NCBI RefSeq assembly: GCF_039555335.1
Contig: NC_092647.1
Location: 16,292,094 to 16,356,093 of the forward strand
Direction of reading: 5' to 3'
DNA length: 64,000 nt
From: Amphiura filiformis
Taxonomy: Eukaryota; Echinodermata; Ophiuroidea; Amphilepidida; Amphiuridae
Below are positions 11,050 through 21,900 of this stretch, one piece after another. Within the stretch, counting starts at the first letter, position 1. Each line of letters starts with the position of its first letter. The notes under the pieces are model-generated. The model did no database searches. It worked only from the letters and a program-made list of their open reading frames with translations, and was not told the origin of the DNA. Both the position numbers and the translations under genes were made by a program.

Positions 11050-11300
11050 CTCAAGAAACTTCACACCAATTCAAGCAAATAAAAACTGTTGAACAATCAT
11101 TCATTCCAAGAACACTGATTGATTGGAATAATCTGCCCAAAGAAATCACTACCATAGAAGAGAAACAAAAGTTCAAATCAGCAGTCAACAAATTGTATAA
11201 CAACACAGAAGAAGAATAACATCAAATAGCACTATACGCGCCCACCTAAACCTGCTTGAGTGACTCCTGCAAAAGGGCTGTTAGGCAGTATTCATCAAGA
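11050..11300 (+). pseudogene. LINE ORF2 C-terminal end and 3' UTR (second piece)
   Basis: The frame reads QSFIPRTLIDWNNLPKEITT and ends KLYNNTEEE with TAA near 11219. The block FxPRTxxxWNxLP is the usual last conserved segment of CR1/L2-type ORF2 proteins. The following text, with GGCAGTATTCATCAAGACAA, looks like the element's 3' UTR. It continues the fragment at 9726-10217 after about 850 bp of inserted sequence. Confidence 0.8.
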
Positions 11301-11499
11301 CAAGAAGACAAGACTTACCGGGTACAAGTTTTCAAGTATTTTGCTTCTCCAACACAAAACCATTTGGAACAATCGATCACTTCCTTCAAAGCAGAAACTA
11401 GGTCATTTTCGAAGTCATTTTCAAAGGCCATCATGCATTTGTTTCATTATCAACAAACATGTAAATACTGTTTTGCATGTTTGAGCCCGGGGTTTGAGT

Positions 11500-11647
11500 A
11501 GTCCGACGAGTAGGACCTTTTATTTCTAAGTTACCAGACTATACACTTTTCACACTATGATCACTATCTCACATGGCGCAAGAAAGACGAATCGCGAAAG
11601 TCCAGTGACCGCGCCCCCCAAAATAAAAGGTCCTACAATATTCGTTG
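11500..11647. mobile_element. Short TIR element (TAGGACCTTTTATTT...)
   Basis: TAGGACCTTTTATTT at 11511 faces AAATAAAAGGTCCTA at 11635. A related element is at 14252-14438 in the opposite orientation. The flank AGTCCGACGAGTAGGACC is shared between the two copies. Confidence 0.7.
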
Positions 11648-11649
11648 TT

Positions 11650-13065
11650 GGTGTACCGGAATTCCGGTACAAGTTAACTTGACACCAGTGGTGACATCAC
11701 AATTTGACGACCAATAGAAAATCCCCAACTTTTTGTTTGACAGGCGACGGTTAAAATCTGAGACAAATTATGCCGAGGGGCTTCCAATTGCGTAACTGGA
11801 ATTATCAGCCAGACACCTATAGCTGTCCCCGGGTCTCCCTCCGAGGTCAGTCACGATGCACACCCCAACCGCAAAACTAGCATGTCCATGGCAATGGACT
11901 GACCCTGAAGTTGTACACACAATTTTAAAACAAACACCTTTCCTTGCAATCAATACCACTTTCTGAAACTACAGAATTTTTTAATTCAATAAGCTTAACA
12001 CCTATTCACCTGACATTCACTGATATTTGGGTCTTAAATCCTCTGAAAATGTTGACTTTGCATGTCGACAGGGATCCTGTAAATGTATTCATGGTATTAA
12101 AATAAGGCAAAAGTAGCTGCATGATCCCTGATTTGGCAAATTACTTTCAAAGTTCGGCCGCCGGTGAAGCCCAGGTCGCCATTCTGGGTCGCCATTTTCC
12201 CCTCAAACTACTGGCAATAAATCTATGAAAATATCCAAAATACAGTTTTAACAATTTCTACCTCCAAACTATGCCTGTAGGGATTTTAAATATTTTAGTT
12301 TTAATTTTTTTTCACTAGTTTTGCTTGTTTATTTCTGTCCAGGGACCTCTTGTTTAGTTGTTTACTTCTAATTACCATATGAATGGGAAATTGTTTTGGA
12401 ATGTTACATTTACCTGACGGGGTGATATATTTTATTATTACCGATAATTCTATAAAAATGGGGAAAATATGCATTTATAATTATATATTTTTAATTAAAG
12501 TAATTCCATGATGGTTTTAAAATTATTATGACTAATTACTAGTTCTCATCAAATTAGAATTGTGATGGAAAATGAATGTAAACATACTTAAATCTGCAAA
12601 ACACCCCTGGGAAAGCAGCTACAGTGGTAGAATCAATGGGGTTTCCCAATTTTTAATTACGGTATTGCTCAGGTGCGTGCGGGAAGATGACTTTCAGATG
12701 AGGTACATTATTTTGTAATTCCTTTTCACACAATAAATAACTTCAAGATTTATTTTGTGTTTTCTAAGAAATTCTCAGGGGTTGGAAATATTCTTCAAAC
12801 TTATTTTATTGGAAAAAAGACTTCCAATATTATTTGCTATTCTGTGCAATGCAGTGATGATTTCCGGGATGATTTGTGTTTTCTTTTCTTCCATGATCAT
12901 CGTGATCAATCCATTTTTTTACTGCCGCGCCCGGATTTCCCACGAGGCATAAATATTTCTCTGGAAGGAGCTTCGCAAATTCATCACTTTTTCCCATCTT
13001 TCATGAAGTCATGGTCAAGGCAAAACAGAATTTAGAAAAAAAAAAAAGCGACGTATTCAAACCAT
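11650..13065. other. No gene or clear repeat seen
   Basis: AT-rich unique-looking sequence. Short open frames at 11768-11959 (minus) and 12755-13035 (plus) show no motif and no flanking splice signals I would defend. Confidence 0.5.
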
Positions 13066-13070
13066 GGAAG

Positions 13071-13850
13071 AAAGATCTTTTAATATCTTGTACATGTTGA
13101 TGTTCATTTCTCAAACAAGATAAGAAAATGAAGCGAACAACTCGCAGTAGAAACAAAATTTAAATATTCATTTCAACTTATTTTTATATTCTGACAAAAA
13201 GTTAATAGGCCTATATAAAGATCTTATCTCGTACATGTTGATGTTCATTTCTCAAACAAGGTAAGAAAATAATGAAGCAAACAACTCGCAGTAGAAACAA
13301 CATTTTAAATATTCATTTCAACTTGTTTTTATATCTGACAAATTTAGGTATTATGGTCTCAGCTTTTTGGAAACCAAAAATACCCGCGTGAAATTTTCAA
13401 AAATGCCAAAATAATTCATTATTTTCAAAGTAGGCCTTATCGGTGTTTTCACTAGTGAAACATAGGCCTATATTTTTTATTGTAAAACATATATTCATAA
13501 CTTGGAAGCAAAACCAGGCTCTTTTCTAGTCCTTTACCCATTATAAAAAACATGTTTATAAATCGTTTGGCTCAACACGCATTTTAGGTCAATATTATGA
13601 AATCTGATGAAATAATGAAAACTAAAAAATGAAAAAGTCACCTCACCAACCTGGAAAAAAAAGTGACGATAAACTCGGAATTGACTTTCATGGGCCTAAA
13701 GATCTTATCTCGTACATGTTGATGTTCATTTCTCAAACAAAGTAAGAAAATAATGAAGCAAACAACTCGCAGTAGAAACCGGGAGTAGAAACAAAATTTT
13801 AAATATTCATTTCAACTTGTTTTTATATTCTGACAAAAAGTGAATAGGCC
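13071..13850. repeat. Three tandem copies of a ~140-bp unit, split by a MITE
   Basis: GTACATGTTGATGTTCATTT and ACAACTCGCAGTAGAAAC recur from about 13071, 13216 and 13697. The first two copies are adjacent. The third is separated by the inserted element at 13365-13694. Confidence 0.85.
13365..13694. mobile_element. TIR element family F (inverted relative of 41389-41780)
   Basis: It ends GACGATAAACTCGGAATTGA then CTTTCATGGGCC. Its body (ATTCATTATTTTCAAAGTAG, CTCTTTTCTAGTCC) is the reverse complement of the element near 41.4-41.8 kb. The other end is not clear, so the copy may be truncated. Confidence 0.7.
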
Positions 13851-14251
13851 TATATTTTTTTTCTATAGGCCTATATCTTTCATCCGGAGTTCATGACATA
13901 TTCAAAGGCCATGATATTGTTAAATGGATTTTTTTAAATCGCAATATTTTAAATACAACATAATTAAATCAAATGTTTAAAACACGCATGCAGGCTGAAT
14001 CCAAAATTGTAAACTTGATCTGTGATAAAACCTAGATCACACGTGCTGCGCTCCAAGGTTGGTATCGGCATAGACCCTGGAAGACCATCACTGACCGAGA
14101 TGAGTGATATACACAACAGGTGGTCGCTGCCAAATCCAGTGGGCGTGACTTTTGGAAGGGTTATTCCATATTTGGGGTGATTACATCATGGTTTCATATT
14201 GCAAGCAGTGACCAGTTTTCAACCAACGTGGGGGGCAAGCGACGTTTATTG

Positions 14252-14438
14252 TAGGACCTTTTTTTTCGGGAGGATAGTGGACTTTTGTGGTTTATCTTTC
14301 TTGAGCGATCAGAGTTAGAGTATAGTTGGTAAACTAAGAAAAAAACGGGTCGGGAGGATAGTGGACTTTTGTGGTTTATCTTTCTTGAGCGATCAGAGTT
14401 AGAGTATAGTTGGTAAACTAAGAAAAAAACAGGTCCTA
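14252..14438. mobile_element. TIR element with internal 84-bp tandem duplication
   Basis: TAGGACC at 14252 faces GGTCCTA at 14438. Inside, CGGGAGGATAGTGGACTTTT and GATCAGAGTTAGAGTATAGT appear twice with an 84-bp period (near 14267 and 14351). It is related to 11500-11647. Confidence 0.8.
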
Positions 14439-14950
14439 CTCGTCGGACTAGGTTTGAGCCTAAATTTTTTGTTGTTGATTGATTGACCCCTTGACACGGT
14501 ATGGACAGCTCGTAACCCAAATGAAACTTTCCGCCGAACGAAAACGAATTTGCTGCATGCTGAATTTCACAGTACATACTTCCAGATTTACAGTATATCA
14601 CAACATAGATAAAGTAACAACGTTAAGATTAAGGTATTCTTTAACAGTTGAAGGTTGAAAGTAAATGTACCTTGTGATCAGATATGACATGGATTGTGAA
14701 TGCAATGGCATGCAAATGCTAATGAATCGATCATGAAACCAAAAGTTTATAAGCTTACTGAATACTTATACTGGCATGACTGGTAATTTCAATTGAATAA
14801 ACAATCATGATGTTTATATACATGTGTTGGCATGGTACTAATTGTTGGTTTCATTAATCATATCCGTGTTACGGTACGTACGCACAGTCGCACACGTACA
14901 TGCTGTCGCTGGCGTACATCACAAACACATAAGATAAGTCAGTGTATCGC

Positions 14951-15534
14951 CCAGGCCAGGGCCAGGGGGCCACTCATATAAAAAGTTGTAAGCATGCGTG
15001 GGAACAAAAACGTGGAATATGGGTGGTCTTTTCTACTGCAACACGGGCCCGCACAGGCCCGTGTTAAGGGTCTCAAAATCATTGATTATAGCAAATAAGG
15101 GTGTAATTTTTGACACCATGTGTCCGTGTTAAGGGTAGTTAAATCTAATCACATTCCTACCCTTACAATCGTCATAATAAAATATACTGCCCTAAATGCA
15201 GGCGATAATTATGTTGAATAATGATAACTGAGTAGGCCTAAAGCCTACCAAATCCAGTTAGGAAGTATCCAATTAGAGTATAATAATAAAGGAAATAAGA
15301 AACCTTGAAAGTTGATGTCTTTTACTTTTTTCTTCAAAATTGATCATGCATCCTTGCTAAGGGTTGGATTTAATCCACTTGTAACTTTGTCCTTGTTAAG
15401 GGTATGGTTAACAAACCATTATCCTTCTTAAGGGTCATTTTGAAGACACAATGGTTGTCTTTGTTAAGGGTGCTTTTCTGAAGTGCATTCACACGCATGC
15501 TTACAACTTTTATATATGAGTGGCCCCCCTGGGG
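14951..15534. mobile_element. hAT-type element with iterated GTTAAGGGT word
   Basis: An exact 8-bp duplication TGTATCGC lies at 14943-14950 and 15535-15542. Inverted ends include GGGGGCCACTCATATAAAAA and its counterpart TATATATGAGTGGCCCCCC, each running about 40 bp. GTTAAGGGT or CTTAAGGGT recurs near 15063, 15127, 15357, 15394, 15427 and 15465. It landed inside the left inverted repeat of the larger element at 15537-16776. Confidence 0.88.
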
Positions 15535-15536
15535 TG

Positions 15537-16776
15537 TATCGCTCATTCTACAAAATCCGGTGCCAATCCACTATAAAAATTTAAAAAATAAAAGTTGTTC
15601 AAAATATAAAAAACCTGCTTTTTGTGTTTTTTAAGAGTAAATGTATCACTACTTTCAGATGTAAAAAACACTTGCATATTTTTCTTTCAGGAAGTCATGA
15701 TGTTTTTTAACACTAAAACTCAATGTAATTTGAGCTACGTTACCGACTATAAAATGGGCTGGTTTTACTCAATCCAGCAAGGTCATAAAAAGCAAACTAA
15801 AGATCACTTGAGTGAATGAGTGAAATGTAAAACAGATTTCACCATTTCATAGAAGTTTTGAAGATGCGTAGTGTGTGTGTAATTCTAATATAAATGGGGT
15901 TCGACCACTGGTAGCTTTCACATATTATTAGGAAGTACATGTAATACATGTGCATACTATAGAATCCTGGTAACGTAGCTCACCAATCTTAACATGGTCG
16001 GTCGAAATTTCAATGTTTACAACCAGTGTCCGAAATAAGGAAAATATAGAGGTTATCCGGAGGACAATAAAAGCAAAATTCTGCTTGTCCTCAAAACAAT
16101 TTGGTTGTCCCCAAAGTGTGTCATATTTTTGGAGGTAAAATATAGTTGGTTGTCCAGGGGATAAGTACATAGCTCAATTTGGTTGTCCCCAGTGATTTTT
16201 GGACAAGAGGATAAGTGGTTATTACATCATTTCTATGCCAAAAATGCTACAGCATCACAATTTTTACTGTGATTTTTAAAACCTATGAGTGTTTCCTTTC
16301 AAAAACCGCAAATTACATTGATACCTCTGTTTTACTTCTTTCCAATAACGTGTGTTAAAAAGGGGTAACGTAGCTCACAGCGTTTTGGTGGAAAGTGCAA
16401 TTTATTTTAGAATTACACAAAGACGCTTTAATCACTAAAAAATAATGTTGATAAACAATATGATGGTGCGTTATCTAATTAAAAAACAACAAATATGTAA
16501 AGAAATCGCATTTATTCAAAGAAAATATTCAGGGTTAGATGTGACACTTGCGCAGTGGAAATGCATTTTTAGCGATTTTGGAGCCTTTGCAAGGGTCAAT
16601 CAGGCTGAAGAAAGCATGTAAGGTATGGAAAACTATATATATGTCCATGTAGATCTCGTTGAGTTCTACCAGAAAAACAACATTTGATGCCCAGCCCTAA
16701 ATGCTCGACAAAGTGTTTGTGGACCAAAGAATGGAAAAAAGGCTATTGGCACCGGATTTTGTAGAATGAGCGGTAT
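15537..16776. mobile_element. 1.24-kb TIR element interrupted by a hAT element in its left end
   Basis: TATCGCTCATTCTACAAAAT then CCGGTGCCAAT at 15537 faces ATTGGCACCGGATTTTGTAG and AATGAGCGGTATAA ending near 16776. Its interior contains a block (about 16020-16215) with reiterated GGTTGTCC words. There is no transposase frame. Confidence 0.85.
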
Positions 16777-16838
16777 AATGCAAAAAATCGTCACGCTATA
16801 TATGTCAGGCTGTGTTCATTCAATTGAAATTTCCTATA

Positions 16839-17112
16839 TCATGACAATATTAAAGTTAATTTGCTGATTGGCTGATCAACGTCACAACAACAATACAGTT
16901 CAGGACAGGTTGACCCATTGGTCGTTGGGGTATTTGTCGTTGGCACATAGAAGAGGATAGTCCGAGGTGCTCTGACGATAACACTCTGATCGCCAGGCAA
17001 TCTACGTTTGTAGTAGGCCAGTGGGACAATGGAACCGCTACGTGAACGAGCCAAGAAGAGGAGGGGTCGAGGCCTCGCCACTTCTACACGATCGCCATTC
17101 ACCAGTGTGTAC
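16839..17112 (-). CDS. Possible exon of an unrecognised gene
   Basis: A minus-strand frame opens directly after a good acceptor (TTTCTTCTATGGTCCAG before 17112). It reads YTLVNGDRVEVARPRP, then LLFLARSRSGSIVPLAYYKR, and stops near 16839. The GC content and lack of low complexity differ from the surroundings and look coding, but I do not recognise the family and no partner exon is seen. It could equally be a decayed element. Confidence 0.25.
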
Positions 17113-17149
17113 CTGGACCATAGAAGAAATAAAAAATTAACTTTAATTC

Positions 17150-17640
17150 ATGATTATTATTAAGCCAAGTAAAAAAAATAACATGTTATAACTATATTGT
17201 CCGGACTTTTTCAAAAATCGGTGAGGGAGGCTTGATTTTGTTATGTTATTTTTTTACCATTCATTTCTGTGTGAAATTACATTTGCAAAAGTCTTTGCCA
17301 TTAGCACATAAAAACTAGCTAACATGTTTTTTCATTACGACAATTTTAGAAACAAAGTAAGGGAGCAAAGAAGAAAAATAATTCAAAATTATACTGAAAA
17401 TCGTTGAGGCGGGAGTGGACGATATACATGTTATTTATTTTACTTGGCCAGGTCAAGTAAAATAAATATTAAACATGTATATCCCCACCCTCACCGCTTT
17501 TTGGAGATTTGCAACAATTTTTGTTATTTTTCGCATTTGCTAGGGCGAAATTGCTCCCATACTTTGTTTCTGAAGTGGTTAAAAAACATGTACAGAAGTT
17601 CTTAGTTATTAAATTATAAACACATTGCAAACACTTACAT
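17150..17640. mobile_element. Inverted-repeat element with central palindrome
   Basis: A stem of about 28 bp around GGCCAGGT (17425-17482, GATATACATGTTATTTATTT and its complement) sits inside a wider inverted repeat. TAAAAAACATGTACAGAAGT on the right corresponds to AGCTAACATGTTTTTTCATT on the left. Limits are approximate. Confidence 0.6.
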
Positions 17641-17807
17641 GAATCAAATCCAGTCACTCATGGAAAACAGGGTACCGTACTGAAAACCAGTACACCATGT
17701 CAATATGGGCCATGAGTGGGTTTGTTTACATTGCAGTAATTCCCTTAGAATAGTCAATACAGATTCAAAACAGTTAAAACTTACCTCATATCAGTTTTAG
17801 TTGCCCT

Positions 17808-18050
17808 TAAGGTGGTACTACAAGTCTACACCCCTCGACTATTTTTGCATTTTTTCAAAAAATAATAACAGAATGGTAACAAAAGTTAAGTATATGATAG
17901 AGGCACGGAATCCAGAACTTACATTGTACTACACAGGAATTTCAGTGACTCAAGACAAGCATTATTTATATTAAGAAAAGAGGTACGGTACCGCTAGAAT
18001 GTACCTCATTTCTTAATGAACTACTTGTCTTGAATCAAACATTTAAGATT
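17808..18050. mobile_element. MITE family C, partial copy
   Basis: It begins TTAAGGTGGTACTACAAGTC and contains AAAAAATAATAACAGAATGG and the CAAGACAAG blocks shared with 42370-42690. The right terminal repeat is missing. Confidence 0.7.
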
Positions 18051-18307
18051 GCCAACTGATATCCTTTGTATTTGATTTGTCAAATATGGTATTATTTCTG
18101 TCATGGAAGTAAACAGTAGTTAAAAAAATGTCAACAAAACATGCTACTTAAGTAAAGTGTTGGATGCATGCTGTTAGATCAATAGGCCTATAAAATAAAC
18201 GCCTAATGTCAGACAAAAGTTTTTGAACATGGCAATAGTTCCAAGTCAACAAAAACTTCTAAATCCAGCGATGCTAATGTCTTCATCAGTGCTCCTTTAC
18301 TCAAGAA

Positions 18308-18464
18308 CAGTGGCAGTGCCATGGAGGGGCCTGTTCCCCCCAAAAAACCCAAAATGAAAATTTCCACTTTTTACAGCAATTTTGTGCAAAATTTGTTGAT
18401 TCCCCCTGAAATTCACTTTGCCCCTCAACCCCCGAAAAAAAAAAAATTGCTGGCGCTGCCACTG
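18308..18464. mobile_element. hAT-type MITE (CAGTGGCAGTGCC...GGCGCTGCCACTG)
   Basis: Terminal repeats are 13 bp. The flanks CTCAAGAA (18300-18307) and CTCAAGTA (18465-18472) match at seven of eight bases. Same style as 6840-7029. It is upstream of the first visible centrin exon. Confidence 0.85.
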
Positions 18465-18804
18465 CTCAAGTATTTTTTTCAATCAAACTTTGTGGGACGC
18501 ACGGAGCTGTCATTGTTGCCTTTGATCCCATGTAGATAAATGAGTTGGATGTCGCTATTATTGATTTTGAGATATTGGCAAAGAAAATGTTAAAATTCTT
18601 TTGTTTTATATTGTTTTCAGCGATTGATAAATTGATGTAACTTCACAAAGAAAAGTCGTATCAACATGGGGTTTTCAGTTTCTGAAAGCTCTAAATGCAC
18701 TCTTTAGAAACATGTGTAAAACCCATTTTCGACCAGGGCCGACGTGTGTCTCATACCCCTTGTTCATGTCACAAATATTAATTTGTGATCCTTTGATTTT
18801 GTAG

Positions 18805-18943
18805 GTCTGATTTGACAATGGACAAAGGTAGACGGCGTGCCAAAAGACGTGAACTGACAGAGGAACAGAAACAGGAGATCAAAGAGGCATTTGAATTGTT
18901 TGACACAGACAAAGACAAAGCTATTGACTACCATGAATTAAAG
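18805..18943 (+). CDS. CETN3: CETN3 exon A (EF-hand 1)
   Basis: 139 bp. Acceptor GATTTTGTAG, donor GTAATT at 18944. It reads [17 protein letters not shown] and then EF hand 1, ending in frame 0 after HELK. A TIR element starts 11 bp past the donor's first base (18955). Confidence 0.95.
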
Positions 18944-21900
18944 GTAATTCTATTTTAACCCCCTGAGCACTACCTACCGATCTAACATTGCTTCTGATTG
19001 GTCAATTACATGATATTTTCACTTTAATCACCAATCAGAATGAATAATTTACCCAAATTTTTTTGCGTGGTGAAAATATTCTAACAATGTTGCTGATCAG
19101 GGGTGAAATTAAGTGGGAAACGGTAGCCGTTTGGCCCCCAGAAACTCTAAAATGGCCCCTGGTTCCATCTCAATTTTAGTTGACCAGGCCAGGGGGACTT
19201 TTCTCACAAAACTGGCCCCCGGGATATAGTGAACCAAAAATATTTAACTCATCCAGCACATCTTTATTTTTATTGGCTCCTTGGTAATTGGAAATGGCCC
19301 CTGGTTCTTCCAAATCTTGGTGAACCAGGAGCCACTTTTTGCCAAAGTGGCCTCTGGTTCAAGCTCTCTTATTTTCACCCTTGTTGCTGATTGGACAAAT
19401 TGATAATGAAAACTTCTGTTTGGCCAATCGGCAGGTTGTTCTCATGGGGTTAACGTTTAACCTAACTCCCTAGGGAAAGAAATAAAAGAAGATGAAAACC
19501 AAAGTTGTTTTCTCTTGTGGTTTTGAAACACCAACCTATATTAATAAAAAACATATTGGCCCAAGAATTGTTTTGTTACGTTTAAGGAAAAAGAAGTGGG
19601 CTGAAAAACATTTTTTGAGATTTTGGGCCAAAAATGAGCATTTTGGCCCAAATGTGACCTCACAGATGAATTTATCAAGTCTTTGCCAATCTAATACACT
19701 TATATATACTTTAGACTAACAATTATGAGTTAGGCACTTGAAACTTGATTCTGAGTTTAGCGTCCGCCGCCCGCGTTATGAATTTTGTGCCGCGTTTGAG
19801 ATGTGAAATCTGAAAATAATTCATTATTGTGCAAATTACTACTAAAACCAGGAAGAAAATTTGTTGTGAAAAAATTTTAAACCCCTTTGACAACTAGTGG
19901 AAGAATTCATCTAAATATTTGAGCATTAAAAATATACAGATTTTTGACCCTTGCTCTTTCCAATTATTTCAATTATACCTTTGGGATACCAGGGTAGACA
20001 AGAAGTGAACTTAACCTAGCCATGGACATTGTTTATGTTTATAATTTAAGATAGGAGATACTATATAAAAGACCTATTTTTAACAAATTGGTGCCAATAA
20101 TAATTATATCAATGTTCTGCATGATTGTTATTTTTGTATAAATGAGTCAACCCCCCCCCCATTTTCCCCTAACCTCAAATGTATACAGAGAGGTTAGTAC
20201 AAATTGGAGAGAAGAAGACTGATATACTTCGGAATACATTGAGTTTGTTTTAAAACTTCATTTAAACAAAAAGCAAGATAATTATACTTTTATAAACGTT
20301 TCGTGTATTCGTGACATTTGGGACCCAAATAGAATAAACAAAAGTGCATAAGCATTGGTAAAAGGCCGCGTATAATGAAACCTTGAAAATAATGAATAAT
20401 GAAATAGTTGCCTCATTATGAGCTGAAAAAAAGGGACGCTAAACTCGATATCAAGTTTCAAGTGCCTTATGTATGAGGCCGGAAAGTTTCCATAATTCTA
20501 GGGTTATAAGACCAACCTTAAAGGTTACTCCAAATGAATGTGGAACTAATTACCATAATATCTCTACTACAGGTGGCAATGAGAGCACTGGGATTTGATG
20601 TTAAAAAGGCAGATGTGTTGAAAGTACTTAGAGACTATGACAGGGACGAGACTGGCAAAATCAACTTTGATGATTTCAATGAAGTCAGTAAGTATACCAC
20701 CACATTGTACAGTTAGATGGAGGAAGTTACTCATACATAAGTACCGTACAAAATGAGATCTGTCGGACTTCCTTTGAATAAGGACAGATACAATGTACTG
20801 CGTTAACAGCTTTTTATGGGGTCTAAAAGGCACTCGGACTAAAACGTGTGCGTAGACTGCACAAAACATAAAGAAAATTTCATGAAAGTTTATCTGCGTT
20901 GATAAATTCATAATTGAAGTTTAAAAATTTTGATCCAAACATATCTCCCTTCCAACTCACAAATTTCTGATGGTTTGCAATCTTTTATCAGCAAGAGTAA
21001 TACTGTGATCTTTATCATCAGATCATGAGTCATGACCTTTTTGACCTTATTCCAGAAAAATACAGTACCGTACTAATTTTTTGAGATTAAAAAATATTAT
21101 CAGGTTCTGCCAAATGAAACATAGCTCAATCCTTATCATTCATTTAGTCCTAACTGGAGATAGAAGAAAAAGTTCATTGTTTTACTAATTTCTTGAAAAA
21201 AGAGCCAAAAACATGCATTTTCGGCATGTTTTCTGACAATCAAGTCACAAAAATCACAGACTTGGAACAAGTCTAAGCATTCAAAATCTTGAGTATATGC
21301 CGAAATTTTGCTCTAATTTTCACTTTTTTGTGTTACTTTAATTAAATGGTTGGTTATAAGAATGAAACATGTGTTTTCCAAAAATTAGAATGCAGAAACT
21401 GAAAGTAGTCTTAGTACAAGTCTTTGGGCTTGATTGTCACAGCATACGAAAAACACCCTAAAAATGCATGTTTTTGGCCCTTATTTCTAAAAATTGGCCA
21501 AATATTTAAATTTGACTTATTGTTAGTTAGGACTAACTAAAGGATTAGGATTTAGCTGTGTTTCATTTGGCAAAACAGGATAATATTTTTTTAATCCGAA
21601 AAAATTAGTTCTGTGTTTTTCTGGAATAGGGAGTAGATTTCATCAAACAACAATTGCTTGTTTGCCAAAACAGGCTGCAATTTTCATTTTTATTTTACTG
21701 TCTTGTTCTCAAGTTTATATTAGATTCAATAATAAGCCATTGGGTATTGCTATTGGGCATTTTTAGAAAAATAAACATTTGAAAAAAAATCAGTTGGGTG
21801 GAGCTAGTTTTGTTTCCCGCTGAAATTGTAAGAAAAAACATTTGGATATTATCCATGGATAATGTCTTTTTTGATGGACATTCTGTACTAGCAAGAAAAC

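Noticed and set aside
16027-16215. A further separate hAT-like word-repeat element (GGTTGTCC)
   Set aside because: The reiterated word is real, but I could not find matching inverted ends or a target duplication, so it is only mentioned within the larger element.
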